Part shown: positions 10,457-19,727 of the stretch, one piece after another | How positions within the stretch are numbered: the first letter of the stretch is position 1 | Layout of the letters: each line of letters begins with the position of its first letter | Assembly: GCA_900543815.1 (NCBI GenBank) | Contig: UQST01000006.1 | Span: 1-64,000, forward strand | DNA length: 64,000 nucleotides | Direction: 5' to 3' | DNA from: an uncultured Prevotellaceae bacterium | GTDB lineage: Bacteria > Bacteroidota > Bacteroidia > Bacteroidales > Bacteroidaceae | Position numbers and translations under genes: made by a program | Notes under the pieces: model-generated | What the model saw: the letters and a program-made list of their open reading frames with translations, nothing else | Databases searched by the model: none | What the model was told of the DNA's origin: nothing

Positions 10457-10588
10457 CGGCGGTCATTCCTGCAAAACACTTCGACCTTTTCAGCAAAACG
10501 CTTCGACCTTTTCAGCGAAACGCTCCTGCCATTCCAGCAAAACGCTCCTGCCTTTTCTGCGAAACGACTCGGCCTTTTCACCAAAAAG
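10457..10588. repeat. 22-bp tandem array, six units
   Basis: Units start at 10457, 10479, 10501, 10523, 10545 and 10567. Each ends in a GCAAAACG or GCGAAACG type word, preceded by CTTCGACCTTTTCA or CTCCTGCCTTTTCT. The last unit is degenerate. The sequence is unrelated to the GC-palindrome arrays and not palindromic, yet the period is again exactly 22 bp. It lies just beyond the secDF terminator. Confidence 0.85.
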
Positions 10589-10660
10589 AGACACCGGACG
10601 GAGCAGGGTTTCTCCCTGTGCCCCGCCCGGTGCCTGGATGTCCAGACTATAGTCCGGTGT
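10578..10660 (-). terminator. Probable secDF terminator
   Basis: Directly after the secDF stop, ACACCGGAC (10591-10599) pairs with GTCCGGTGT (10652-10660). The enclosed loop contains a smaller CAGGG/CCCTG hairpin. On the minus strand the stem is followed by a T-rich stretch (CTCTTTTTGG). Confidence 0.6.
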
Positions 10661-13600
10661 TTACTTCTTGCTGATCTTGCGCATCGTCAAGTAGGCTGTG
10701 GGAGCAGCCACAAAGATTGACGACAGGGTACCAAAGATTACACCCAGTATCATCGCGAAGGCAAAGCTGCGGATGCTAGCGCCTCCGAGGCAGAAGATAA
10801 CTGCCAGCACGATGAAGGTTGACACAGAGGTGTTGATGGTACGGTTCAATGTGTTGTTCAGCGAGGTGTTGAACAACTCCTTGCGGTCATGGGTGGGGTA
10901 CAAGCCGATATACTCGCGGATACGGTCGAACACCACCACCTTATCGTTGATAGAATAACCTATGGCGGTCAGCACAGCGCCGATGAACGTCTGGTCAATC
11001 TCCAATGAGAAGGGCATCCAGCCCCAGCACATCGAGTACATACCCAGGATGAGCAGGGTGTCGCTGGTGAGTGCAACGATAGAGCCAACAGAGAAGGCTA
11101 CGTTGCGGAAGCGCACAAGGATATAGACGAAGATGGCTGCCAGGGCCAGGATAACGCTGATGATGGCACCATACGTGATGTCTTCGGCCACCGAGGGACC
11201 CACCTTCTGGCTGCTGATGATGGAGCCGCCGGCACGCTCGTCGCGGTTGATGAAGTTCTCCAGAGTGAGGTCGTCAGCCAGAAGCTTGCCGTCCTTGAGC
11301 ACGGTGAAGAGCTTCTGCTCAATCTCGCTATCTACTGCAGTACCGTCCTCATTGATGCGGTAGTTGGTGGAGATACGGATGGTCTTGCCGTCGGTACCCA
11401 GTGCGATGGCGCTGGTAGTGCTCTCGGGGAATGCCTCAGCCAGCAGCTCACGCACGGTCTCAGGCTCTACCTGCTTCTCGAAGAGCACCACGAAGTTGCG
11501 GCCACCAGTGAAGTCAATACTCTTGCTGAAGCCTCTTGTGAACATGAAACCAAGGCTCAATACAGCCAGCACGCCGAAGACTGTGAAGCTCTTGCGGTAT
11601 GCGCTCATGATCCTGAAGGTAGGATTCTGGAAAGATATCTTGTTGCCGATGGCTGTCTGGAAGGTCAGGTTCTTCCACTTGTCGCGGTTCATCATCTCGG
11701 TGTAGAGCACACGGGTGAGGAACACAGCAGTAAAGAAGCTCACGCAGATACCGATGAACAGGGTAGTAGCAAAGCCACGGATAGGTCCTGTACCGAAGTT
11801 GTAGAGGATGACTGCCGTAATAAGGCTGGTGAGGTTAGAGTCAAAGATGGCGCTGAAAGCGTTGTTGTAACCTGCCTCGAGTGCCTCGCGAACAGGCTTG
11901 CCTGCACGCATCTCCTCCTTGGTACGCTCGTAGATAAGCACATTGGCGTCCACTGCCATACCCAGGGTAAGCACCATACCGGCAATACCACTCATGGTGA
12001 GGGCTGCCTGGAAGCTGGTCAGGATGCCCACTGTGAAGAAGAGGTTCAGCACGAGGGCAGCATTGGCCACCATACCGGGAATCACTCCGTACATGGTCAC
12101 CATGTAGAGCATCAGGATGACAAAGGCGATGACACAACTCCACACACCCTGCTGGATAGACTCGGCACCCAGCGAAGGACCTACGATTTCCTCGCTCACG
12201 ATCTTGGCAGGAGCAGGCATCTTACCACTCTTCAGCACATTGGCCAGGTCGCGGGTCTCCTCTGCTGTGAATGAGCCAGTGATAGACGAGCTACCGCCCG
12301 TAATCTCGCTCTGTACAGTGGGAGCGCTATACACGTTGTCGTCAAGCACGATGGCCACGCTGCGCTTCAGGTTTGCCTTGGTGAGGGCAGCCCAACGGCG
12401 GGCACCATCTACATTCATCTTCATGCTCACGGCAGGACGTCCGTGCTCATCATAAGTGTCGCTTGCGTCGGTCACCACGTCGCCCTCCAGGGGAGCACGG
12501 CCGTTACGCTCGGTCACCTTGATGGCATAGAGCTCATATACATTGGCATTGGCACCCTCGCCAATACCCTTCACGCCCCACTTCAGACGCAGGTCGGCAG
12601 GCAGGATCTCCTTGGCCTCGGGGCTCTCGAGGAGCTCGCTGATGGCCTCCATATCACGCATGGCGGCAAAACCCACCACGCAGCCGTATGCGCCCTGAGC
12701 CAGCTGAAGGCGGCTCAGAAGGGGGTGCTGCTTGTGTGCCTTCTCGATGTCGGCGGCAGAGAGAGCGTTGCTTGCCTTCTCCTCCTTGTTTCCGCCTACA
12801 GCAGCAGCCAGGTCACCCTTGGCACGCTGTGCGGTATCAGCCACAGCCTTCTCCTCTGCCACGAGTGCAGAATCAGCCTGTGTGGTGTCGGCCTTGGCTT
12901 CCTCCTTGACACCGCTCAGCGCTGCAGCCAGCTTGCCATCCAGTGTCACCAGGAAAGGAGTCACCTCGGTAGTGTTATAGGTCTCCCAGAACTCCAGGTT
13001 GGCACTGCCCTGCAAGAGCTTGCGCACACGCTCGGGCTCCTTCACACCAGGCATCTCCACCATGATGCGACCCTCCTGGCCCTCGAGAGCCTGGATATTG
13101 GGCTGCACCACTCCAAAGCGGTCGATACGGGTGCGAAGCACGTTGTAAGAGTTGGCAATGGCGCTTTTCACTTCGGCACGAAGCACGCGCTCCACCTCCT
13201 TGTCGGTGCTCTTGGTGGTCACCTTGTCGCGCAGCTGCTGCGTGGCAAAGAGCTCCGCCAAAGACTTCTCCGGGGCGAGAGCCTTATAGTCCTTGATAAA
13301 CAAGGTGATGAAATCACTCTGGCTGTTGGCTGCCTCTGTAGTGGCCTGCTCAACGGCACGGCGGAAGTTCTCGTCGGTCTCCTCCTTGTGGTCGGCCAGC
13401 GCCTTCACCACATCGGGCACGCTTACCTCCAGGATGACGTTCATACCGCCCTTGAGATCCAGTCCCAGACCGATGCCCATCTCGCGGCATTCCTTCAGTG
13501 TCCATACGTTACAGTACACCTTGTTGTTGAGCACTGAGTCAAGATAGTGGTTGGCAGCCTCCTCTCCCTCAGTCTGCGCAATCGTCTCTGCCTTACTCTC

Positions 13601-13693
13601 AAAGTGGCTCGTGACCACAGAGAAGCTCAGGTAGAAGATGCAGACAAGGGCGAGCAGAAGCGCGAAGACCTTTACAAATCCTTTGTTTTGCAT
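10661..13693 (-). CDS. secDF: Protein translocase subunit SecDF (fused)
   Basis: The 1,010-residue inner-membrane protein uses the proton gradient to help SecYEG export proteins. The first transmembrane segment (about 8-30) is followed by the SecD signature LGLDLKGGMNVILEV near 77, a large periplasmic domain and five further helices. A second SecF copy then starts with SIDFTGGRNFVV near 735. The fusion is normal for Bacteroidetes. A low-complexity Ala/Lys/Glu segment (about 265-335) interrupts the periplasmic part. A TACCTTTG box on the minus strand lies at 13755-13762. It appears monocistronic. Confidence 0.95.
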   Translation of the reverse strand: MQNKGFVKVFALLLALVCIFYLSFSVVTSHFESKAETIAQTEGEEAANHYLDSVLNNKVYCNVWTLKECREMGIGLGLDLKGGMNVILEVSVPDVVKALADHKEETDENFRRAVEQATTEAANSQSDFITLFIKDYKALAPEKSLAELFATQQLRDKVTTKSTDKEVERVLRAEVKSAIANSYNVLRTRIDRFGVVQPNIQALEGQEGRIMVEMPGVKEPERVRKLLQGSANLEFWETYNTTEVTPFLVTLDGKLAAALSGVKEEAKADTTQADSALVAEEKAVADTAQRAKGDLAAAVGGNKEEKASNALSAADIEKAHKQHPLLSRLQLAQGAYGCVVGFAAMRDMEAISELLESPEAKEILPADLRLKWGVKGIGEGANANVYELYAIKVTERNGRAPLEGDVVTDASDTYDEHGRPAVSMKMNVDGARRWAALTKANLKRSVAIVLDDNVYSAPTVQSEITGGSSSITGSFTAEETRDLANVLKSGKMPAPAKIVSEEIVGPSLGAESIQQGVWSCVIAFVILMLYMVTMYGVIPGMVANAALVLNLFFTVGILTSFQAALTMSGIAGMVLTLGMAVDANVLIYERTKEEMRAGKPVREALEAGYNNAFSAIFDSNLTSLITAVILYNFGTGPIRGFATTLFIGICVSFFTAVFLTRVLYTEMMNRDKWKNLTFQTAIGNKISFQNPTFRIMSAYRKSFTVFGVLAVLSLGFMFTRGFSKSIDFTGGRNFVVLFEKQVEPETVRELLAEAFPESTTSAIALGTDGKTIRISTNYRINEDGTAVDSEIEQKLFTVLKDGKLLADDLTLENFINRDERAGGSIISSQKVGPSVAEDITYGAIISVILALAAIFVYILVRFRNVAFSVGSIVALTSDTLLILGMYSMCWGWMPFSLEIDQTFIGAVLTAIGYSINDKVVVFDRIREYIGLYPTHDRKELFNTSLNNTLNRTINTSVSTFIVLAVIFCLGGASIRSFAFAMILGVIFGTLSSIFVAAPTAYLTMRKISKK

Positions 13694-13754
13694 TTTCAGT
13701 TATATTTATTGTTTTTTATCTTTTCTTTAGCAGTGTATAACACGCGATATAGCG

Positions 13755-13762
13755 CAAAGGTA
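13755..13762 (-). promoter_or_regulatory. -7 box of secDF
   Basis: The minus strand reads TACCTTTG, matching TAnnTTTG, 62 bp before the secDF start in an AT-rich leader. The -33 element is not clear. Confidence 0.55.
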
Positions 13763-13818
13763 CATATTTTTTTGTGACTTAATGCACCATGCCACGAATT
13801 TCTGTCGAAAAGTCGTCT

Positions 13819-14889
13819 TTATTGGCTTCTCAGACGCAGATATGTGACTATAGGATAGTGGTCAGAGAGGTAAATATGACGGTCGATGAGCGTTTTGGTG
13901 CTCTCGAAGTGCCTTGAGAAGAACACATGGTCGATTCGCACGAAGAACTCATCCTGGTTGAATGAGAAACCCATGCCCGTGCCGCTCTGCCTGAAGGCCG
14001 ATGTGAGGACCCTCGAAAGGCGCTGGTAGGTGTAGGAGATGGGGGTGTCATTGAAATCGCCGCACACCAGCAGGGGATAGCGGGCATAGTCGGTGGCCAG
14101 AGCACATAGACTGTCCACCTGCGGGCCACGCAACCGTGAGGCGCGGGCCAGTTTGCCTGCCAGGGCCCTGCCTTCGTGCCTCACCACATCGCCGTTGGGG
14201 TTGTGTATTATCTGGTGGTACTCATCCTTGTCTGCGCTGGAGAGGCGGTTGCTCTCCAGATGGTTGCTCACCACCAGGATGCTGTCCTGTCCGTGGAGCG
14301 CCCAACAGGCAAAACTGCCATTACCCTTCGTCTCGTACTGGAACTTGACGCCTGCCTTGCACAAGGGCATACGGCTGAGCACATACACGCCCTTCTCGCC
14401 CATACAGTTGAAGTGCAGCCTTTTCATGTCGGCCTTGGCCTCCTCGTTGTCAAACCACGTGGGACTCGCTTCCTGCACGCACACTATATCGGGATTCATC
14501 CTATCAAGGTAGCTCCAGAAGGAGTCGCGGCCCTCGGCACCCTGCACAGCGCCTGCATTGTAGGAGATGACGCAGAGCGTGCTGTCGGGCACCTCGCCGC
14601 GTCCGTTCAGAGGGCAGTAGTCGAGGACGAAGCCGCCCACTGCAAGGAGTCCGGCAAGGGGCAGCCACACCATCCGCGCACGGCAGAGCAGCCACACGAA
14701 GACGAATACGACATCGGCCGTAAGGAACACAGGGAAGGCCAGCCCCAGCAAGGAAAGGCGGGGGAAGCGGTCTGGCGGGAGGTAGGTGCTGAGCACCGTG
14801 GCCCACAGGAGCACGATGGTGACCAGATTGGCCCCCACAAGCACGCCCCCGAGAACACGTAACAGGGAATTCTGCGGCTTCTTAGACAT
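13819..14889 (-). CDS. Endonuclease/exonuclease/phosphatase family membrane protein
   Basis: The 356-residue protein begins with three hydrophobic segments (about 10-90), so the catalytic domain is membrane-anchored. The catalytic part has the family landmarks: ISYNAGAVQG start, VQEAS with the metal-binding Glu, SNHLES, CGDFND and the terminal SDHYPIV with the catalytic His. It hydrolyses a phosphodiester or phosphoester of unknown identity. It starts 39 bp after the rhomboid gene on the same strand, an arrangement that suggests one operon. The family call is firm; the substrate is unknown. Confidence 0.85.
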   Translation of the reverse strand: MSKKPQNSLLRVLGGVLVGANLVTIVLLWATVLSTYLPPDRFPRLSLLGLAFPVFLTADVVFVFVWLLCRARMVWLPLAGLLAVGGFVLDYCPLNGRGEVPDSTLCVISYNAGAVQGAEGRDSFWSYLDRMNPDIVCVQEASPTWFDNEEAKADMKRLHFNCMGEKGVYVLSRMPLCKAGVKFQYETKGNGSFACWALHGQDSILVVSNHLESNRLSSADKDEYHQIIHNPNGDVVRHEGRALAGKLARASRLRGPQVDSLCALATDYARYPLLVCGDFNDTPISYTYQRLSRVLTSAFRQSGTGMGFSFNQDEFFVRIDHVFFSRHFESTKTLIDRHIYLSDHYPIVTYLRLRSQ

Positions 14890-14928
14890 GATGTGCCGAA
14901 GCTATATTATATATAATGTATATAGGTG

Positions 14929-15882
14929 TCATCTATGGCGGTTGCTGATGTCGAAGAGCTTGCGCTTCTCTTCATCGCTCAGGGCCTGGTAGCCGCTCTT
15001 GCGTATCTTGTCCAATATGCGGTCCATCTCTTCCTCGTCCTTGCGCTCAGCCTCGCGGTAGTCCATGTCCTGCCCGAACTTTCCTCCGCGCGTCACATGC
15101 ATCTTGGGGCGCTGCATCCGCTTCTTGAGTTTGCCGAACCATTGGCTCATTCCGCTGCCCTGACCGCGGTCGTAATGCCCGCCCTGGTCATACCAGCGGC
15201 TGTTGTTGTTGCTTCGTCCGCCTCCGTTGCGCCAATAGAGCAGCAGGAGCAGACCGAAGAGCATGCCGCCCAGGTGGGCAAAATGGGCCACGCCATCGTT
15301 GGACGACCCGAAACCCGACAGCAGTTCGATGACCGCATAGCCCGCCACGAAGTACTTGGCCTTGATGGGAACAGGCAGGGGGAAGATGAATATCCTGTTG
15401 TCGGGAAAGGTCATGCCGAAGGCCAGCAGGATGCCATACACGACACCCGAAGCGCCTACGGTGGTCCACAGATTGAGGTAGTCGCCCATGGCCATCACGG
15501 CACCCGCCGTGCGTATCTGCTCATAGGCATCCAGCCCGTTATAGGCATACTGGACAAACTGCACCACCTCCTGGGTCACCGCAGCACCCAGTCCGCAGGT
15601 GAGATAATAGAGGAGATAGCGGCGCGAACCCATCGCATTCTCAATGGCAACGCCGAACATCCACACGGCAAACATATTGAAGAAGATGTGTGCCCAGCTG
15701 GCATGCATGAACATATAGGTAAACACCTGGTAGAGGTGGAAGTGTGATGCAAGCACGAAATGCAGGCCCAGCACATCATCCAAGTCGATGCCATAGAGCG
15801 AGGCAACGTAACGGCCCAAGAAGAAGAGCACGTTGATGATAAGCAGGTTCTTGGTAACTGGTGGCATGTAATGCATAGTCAA
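14929..15882 (-). CDS. Rhomboid-family intramembrane serine protease
   Basis: The 317-residue membrane protein has about six transmembrane helices in residues 12-215. The catalytic Ser lies in GASGVVYG near residue 147, and the partner His is in AHFAHLGG near residue 200, where the downstream glycine-rich helix packs. The first 200 residues are the protease; the last about 100 are a charged, Gly/Asn/Arg-rich cytoplasmic tail. Substrates are unknown. A start six bases downstream (MHYMPP) is also possible. The promoter box is at 15909-15916, and the EEP-family gene follows in the same operon. Confidence 0.9.
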   Translation of the reverse strand: MTMHYMPPVTKNLLIINVLFFLGRYVASLYGIDLDDVLGLHFVLASHFHLYQVFTYMFMHASWAHIFFNMFAVWMFGVAIENAMGSRRYLLYYLTCGLGAAVTQEVVQFVQYAYNGLDAYEQIRTAGAVMAMGDYLNLWTTVGASGVVYGILLAFGMTFPDNRIFIFPLPVPIKAKYFVAGYAVIELLSGFGSSNDGVAHFAHLGGMLFGLLLLLYWRNGGGRSNNNSRWYDQGGHYDRGQGSGMSQWFGKLKKRMQRPKMHVTRGGKFGQDMDYREAERKDEEEMDRILDKIRKSGYQALSDEEKRKLFDISNRHR

Positions 15883-15908
15883 TCTGATATAAAACGTATT
15901 CCAAGGTG

Positions 15909-15916
15909 CAAAGGTA
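15909..15916 (-). promoter_or_regulatory. -7 box of the rhomboid operon
   Basis: The minus strand reads TACCTTTG, 27 bp before the rhomboid start. It faces away from the HU promoter in the divergent gap 15883-16078. Confidence 0.55.
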
Positions 15917-16000
15917 ATACTTTTATGGCGGAATTATAGCGCAAAAACGACCCTTGAGGCACTTTGTGCGTCATATTGCACTATTTTTTCACGAAATCTC

Positions 16001-16031
16001 TTGGCTGTCAGGCCAACTATACCTATATTTG
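16001..16031 (+). promoter_or_regulatory. HU promoter
   Basis: TTGG (16001-16004), exactly 19 bp, then TATATTTG (16024-16031): a textbook Bacteroidetes promoter. The ATG follows 47 bp later. Confidence 0.8.
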
Positions 16032-16078
16032 CCATCAGGAAACGGAATATTCTACAACAACACTTAATTGGAATCGCT

Positions 16079-16342
16079 ATGAACAAAACAGAACTTATCG
16101 CTAAGGTGGCCGAAACGGCAGGCCTGAGCAAGGTAGATGCAAAGAAGGCTGTAGAAGCTACTCTCTCAGCTATCGCTACTGCTGTCAAAGCAGAGGATAA
16201 GGTGGCTCTCATCGGCTTCGGTACATTCTCAGTGACCACACGTGCCGCTCATCAGGGCGTCAACCCAGCCACTGGCGCTGCCATCACCATCCCCGAGAAG
16301 AAGGTGGTGAAGTTCAAGGCAGGAGCCGAGATGGCTCTGTAA
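16079..16342 (+). CDS. hup: HU family nucleoid protein
   Basis: The 87-residue protein is a histone-like DNA-bending dimer. It starts MNKTELIAKVAETAGL and has the helix-turn-helix dimer core and GFGTFSV. The beta-arm follows, with the tip NPATGAAITIPEKK. The ATG at 16079 was chosen over an upstream in-frame one because it gives the canonical start and lies after a perfect promoter. It is transcribed alone toward the anaerobic maturase gene. A hairpin at 16379-16423 ends it, followed by repeat array B. Confidence 0.95.
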   Translation: MNKTELIAKVAETAGLSKVDAKKAVEATLSAIATAVKAEDKVALIGFGTFSVTTRAAHQGVNPATGAAITIPEKKVVKFKAGAEMAL

Positions 16343-16378
16343 GCCACTCCGGACAGACACTTGCCAAGACAAGACTAA

Positions 16379-16423
16379 AAGGGGTGCACCCGTTGCCATA
16401 GCCGGCAGCGAGGTGTGCCCCTT
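16379..16423 (+). terminator. Hairpin after HU
   Basis: AAGGGGTGCACC (16379-16390) pairs with GGTGTGCCCCTT (16412-16423), with a TGCC/GGCA pairing inside the loop. It lies 36 bp after the HU stop. Only a short T-run follows. Confidence 0.6.
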
Positions 16424-16442
16424 GCACATTTTCTGCCACAGG

Positions 16443-16520
16443 GCAGCACGCTGCAACAGCCCACGCAGCGCGCTGCATCGGTCATCGCAACGTGCTGCGT
16501 CGCCCATCGCAGTGCACTGC
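16443..16520. repeat. GC-palindrome array B (4 units, 22-bp period)
   Basis: Units start at 16443, 16465, 16487 and 16509: GCAGCACGCTGC, GCAGCGCGCTGC, GCAACGTGCTGC and GCAGTGCACTGC, with 10-bp spacers such as ATCGGTCATC. The array is followed by GTTTTTCCAC. It lies between the convergent HU and maturase genes. Between it and the next array (16531-16718) I see only a small CTTTGCC/GGCAAAAG hairpin near 16656-16675. Confidence 0.92.
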
Positions 16521-16718
16521 GTTTTTCCACCCATCCTTGCCCTTTCTTCTGCAAAGCGAAACAGGCCGATCGACACAGCACCTGCCACTATCCCATGGAA
16601 AGCACCATCTCATTACATCAAAAGCTGATTGGGAGCAGGACCACGAGACTCCCCTTTGCCCCGAAAGGCAAAAGGCGACAATCACAAGAGCGATGGAGCT
16701 ACCCGCACACCGGCGGGA

Positions 16719-16894
16719 CTCACCTCTGGAACGCACGCTGAAATCGCTCGGAAGGCACGGCGAATTCATTCAAGAAACACACAGGAATCATTCGAAAGGC
16801 ACGCTGAAATCATTCGAAAGGCACGCCAAAATGACTTGGAAAACACACCAAAAATACTTGAGAAGCACGCCGAAATCACTCGCGGAAGAAGTGG
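16719..16894. repeat. 22-bp tandem array running into the maturase stop codon
   Basis: Eight units start at 16719, 16741, 16763, 16785, 16807, 16829, 16851 and 16873. A typical unit reads AAATCATTCGAAAGG followed by CACGCTG. Later units drift. The last unit contains the stop codon and final five codons of the anaerobic maturase gene (minus strand). The sequence is unlike the GC-palindrome family although the period is the same. Confidence 0.85.
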
Positions 16895-18093
16895 CGCATC
16901 ACACCGTCGGCGGTTCGCCCGGCCAGGAGTTCCTGCCGCATGTAGTCCATATACGGCGCCACATGCTGGAAGTACTGCTTATAACCGGCACACAGATAAT
17001 TGAGCCCCGGTTCGCCATCGGCCGTGCGTGTGAAGCGAAGGCGCGGACACTCACCATGACAAGCCTTGAGCCACGGGCACTGGCGGCACTGTGCGGGCAG
17101 CGAATCACGCTTAAGGCGGCTGAAAGCATTCTGCTTGGGACCGTACGCCATTTGCGGCAGTCCCTCACGCAGAAGGTTGCCGAGCCGGTACTCGGGAAAC
17201 ACAAAGTGGTCGCATGGATACAGGTCGCCATTGTGCTCCATCACCATGGCATGCCCGCACTCCTCGGCATAGGCGCATACGCCAGGCTGCACGCCCATCC
17301 ATCCTGCCAGGGTGGCATCGAAGATCTGCACAAACATCTCGCCCACGTCATGCCGCACCCACTCATCGAAGAGCGTACATAGGAAACTGCCCCACTCGGC
17401 CGGCTTCACACTGTAGGGGGCCAGCGGACAGTCCTCATCCAGCATCTGGGCCAGATGACGGCCGTCAGCATGACGGGTCTCACGCTCCACCACAGGGGTG
17501 AACTGCAGGAAGCGGCAGCCGACGCTGTCGCGGAAGAAGCGGTAGAAAGCCAGCGGCTCATGCACATTGGCCTGATTGACTGTGGCCATGGCATTCCATT
17601 CCACACCATGCTCATCAAGCATCTCTATGGCACGCATCACACGTTCCCAGGTGCCACGGCCCGCCGCATCGAGCCGGTAGGCATCATGCATGGCCTGGGT
17701 ACCGTCGATGCTAAGGCCCACCAGCCAATGTTCCTGGGCCAGGAAACGGCACCACTCGGGAGTGAGCAGCAGTCCGTTGGTCTGCAGACAGTTGCCTATG
17801 CGCTTGCCACGACCGTAATAACGCTGGAACCTGACTGCATCACGATAGAATGAGAGGGGGCGCAGGAGGGGTTCTCCACCGTGCCAGGTAAACTGTATGT
17901 CAGGCATTTGCTGCACCTCGATATAGCGCTGGACGAACTGCTCCAGCATCTCGCGCGACATGCCGCACGAACCTCCGGCAAAGAGATTCTGCTTCTCGGT
18001 GTAGTAACAATACCGGCAGCGCAGGTTGCACTGGGGTCCTGCAGCCTTTGCCATCACGTACAGAGGGCGGGCGAAGGGATAGATGTCGGCCAT
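16876..18093 (-). CDS. Anaerobic sulfatase-maturating enzyme (radical SAM/SPASM)
   Basis: The 405-residue cytosolic enzyme oxidises a Cys or Ser in sulfatases to formylglycine. The radical SAM cluster motif CNLRCRYC lies at residues 22-29. Additional Cys residues for two SPASM clusters lie in the C-terminal third, including C..C.....C...C around QCRQCPWLKAC. Start MADIYPFARP was chosen because longer reading upstream overlaps the permease gene. It is 4 bp downstream of that gene, so co-transcription is likely. A likely client is the Ser-type sulfatase at 26245-27747. Confidence 0.9.
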   Translation of the reverse strand: MADIYPFARPLYVMAKAAGPQCNLRCRYCYYTEKQNLFAGGSCGMSREMLEQFVQRYIEVQQMPDIQFTWHGGEPLLRPLSFYRDAVRFQRYYGRGKRIGNCLQTNGLLLTPEWCRFLAQEHWLVGLSIDGTQAMHDAYRLDAAGRGTWERVMRAIEMLDEHGVEWNAMATVNQANVHEPLAFYRFFRDSVGCRFLQFTPVVERETRHADGRHLAQMLDEDCPLAPYSVKPAEWGSFLCTLFDEWVRHDVGEMFVQIFDATLAGWMGVQPGVCAYAEECGHAMVMEHNGDLYPCDHFVFPEYRLGNLLREGLPQMAYGPKQNAFSRLKRDSLPAQCRQCPWLKACHGECPRLRFTRTADGEPGLNYLCAGYKQYFQHVAPYMDYMRQELLAGRTADGVMRHFFRE

Positions 18094-18097
18094 GGTA

Positions 18098-19324
18098 CTA
18101 CAGCAAGCGGCGCGAGAGGTAGCGCACAGGCCACCACACGGCAGCCCAGCCCACCACCAGCACGGTGAGGAATACAATTACAAGGTCACCCACATGCACG
18201 CTCACAGGATAGGCTTCCACGATGAAACTGCCTGCGCTGCTGCCCATGCTGATAAGCCCGAACTCCTGCTGAAGCCAGCACAGCGCCAGTCCCAGCAGCA
18301 GACCTACGGCTGCTCCTGCCAGGCTTATCATGCGTCCCTCAAGCATGAAGATGTCACACACCTGCCCGTCGGTGGCACCCAGGCTGCGCAGTGTGCGCAC
18401 GTCCTGACGCTTGTCTATCATCAGCATCGACAGGGAGCCGATGATGTTGAAGCAGGCTATGAGGAGAATAAAAGTGAGGAACACAAAGGAGATGAGCTTC
18501 TCGATGCGCATGATGCGGAACACATCGGCCTGCTGCTCAAAGCGGTCCTGCACCTGGAAGCGTGCGCCCAGCAGTTGCCTCAGTTCGCGCTTGGCCGACG
18601 AGAGCGACACGCCGTCGCGCAGCCTGAGCTCCACCGAGGTGATGCGTCCACGCTGGTCGAAGAGCCTTTGAGCGAAGCCGAGACTGGTGATGATGTAGTT
18701 GTCATCGTAGCGCGATTGCTGCACATTGAACACTACACCCGGGCTCTGCAGCTCGTCGTGGTTGAATGAACTGAGTGGGTTTGCCATATTGACCCGCTCG
18801 CCGCGCTTGGGTGCATAGACCTGCAGAGGGTCGGGGAAACTGGCGGGCAGCCCCAGACGGGCAGCCAGACGCAGGCCCAGCACGCCATATTCGAGCACGT
18901 CGGCATGCAGGCAGAACGAGCCGTCACCATAGAGGATATTGTTTATGCTGGCCTGCTCGGGGAAGTTGTCGGCCACACCCATCACGGTGACCACCTGCTG
19001 GCGGCGGTCCTGCACCACCAGCGCCTGGCCCTCCATGACAGGTGTATATACCTTCACGTCGGGGTGCCGGCGCAGCCGCTGCAGCGCCTCGTCGTCCTGG
19101 CTCACGCTGGTCCCCTCGGTGAGGGTGACGCGCAACTGCGGGTCGAAGGCTGTGAAAAGGCCGGCCACCAGGTCGCGGAAGCCGTTGAAGACGCTCAGGG
19201 TGCACACCATGGCCATAGTGGCAATGGCCACCCCGGCCACCGATATGCCGCTGATGATGTTGATGGCATGGTGGCTCTTGCGGCTGAAGAGGTAGCGTCG
19301 GGCTATGAACAGGCGGTAGTTCAT
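18098..19324 (-). CDS. LolC/LolE-like ABC transporter permease
   Basis: The 408-residue protein has the FtsX/LolC-E layout: one N-terminal helix (about 20-45, IISGISVAGVAIATMAMV), a large periplasmic domain, then three helices (about 275-400). Family members extract lipoproteins from the inner membrane or act as related exporters, with a separate ATPase (not present here). It follows rbfA by 21 bp and precedes the maturase by 4 bp, suggesting an rbfA-permease-maturase operon. rbfA next to this permease is a common Bacteroidales arrangement. Confidence 0.85.
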   Translation of the reverse strand: MNYRLFIARRYLFSRKSHHAINIISGISVAGVAIATMAMVCTLSVFNGFRDLVAGLFTAFDPQLRVTLTEGTSVSQDDEALQRLRRHPDVKVYTPVMEGQALVVQDRRQQVVTVMGVADNFPEQASINNILYGDGSFCLHADVLEYGVLGLRLAARLGLPASFPDPLQVYAPKRGERVNMANPLSSFNHDELQSPGVVFNVQQSRYDDNYIITSLGFAQRLFDQRGRITSVELRLRDGVSLSSAKRELRQLLGARFQVQDRFEQQADVFRIMRIEKLISFVFLTFILLIACFNIIGSLSMLMIDKRQDVRTLRSLGATDGQVCDIFMLEGRMISLAGAAVGLLLGLALCWLQQEFGLISMGSSAGSFIVEAYPVSVHVGDLVIVFLTVLVVGWAAVWWPVRYLSRRLL

Positions 19325-19345
19325 CGGTGTTTCAGTGTGCCTCGA

Positions 19346-19681
19346 TTATTTCTTCAGCAGGTCGTCGATGTGCTGGGCATAGTCCAGCGAGTCATCCACA
19401 AAGAACTTCAGCTCGGGTATGATGCGCAACTGCTTGCCCAGGCGCGTGCCCAGCTCATAGCGCACTTGGCGCTGGTTGGTGTTGATGTTCTCCACGATTT
19501 CCTCGGCCTTCCCGCTTGGGAAGACGCTCAGATAGGCGCGGCAGATGCTCATGTCGGGGCTGATGCGGCACGCGCTCACGCTTACGAGCACTCCGCGCAT
19601 GTGCATGGTCTGCTTCTGGAATATGTCGCTCAGCTCCTTCTGTATCAGTCGGGCTATCTTGTTTTGCCTTGTCGTTTCCAT
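19346..19681 (-). CDS. rbfA: 30S ribosome-binding factor A
   Basis: The 111-residue KH-type protein assists late 16S rRNA maturation and cold adaptation. It starts METTRQNKIARLIQKELSDI and contains the family segments VSVSACRISPDMS and LRIIPELKFFVDDSLD near the C-terminus. Length is normal. It is the first gene of a likely operon with the permease and the maturase. Confidence 0.93.
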   Translation of the reverse strand: METTRQNKIARLIQKELSDIFQKQTMHMRGVLVSVSACRISPDMSICRAYLSVFPSGKAEEIVENINTNQRQVRYELGTRLGKQLRIIPELKFFVDDSLDYAQHIDDLLKK

Positions 19682-19727
19682 TTGTTCTGTATTGGTTAGA
19701 TAGTTTCACTTTTATGGGTCATAGGGT

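Noticed and set aside
18094..18177. Upstream extension of the anaerobic maturase
   Set aside because: It lies inside the permease gene and codes for a Cys/Trp-rich stretch atypical of the family.
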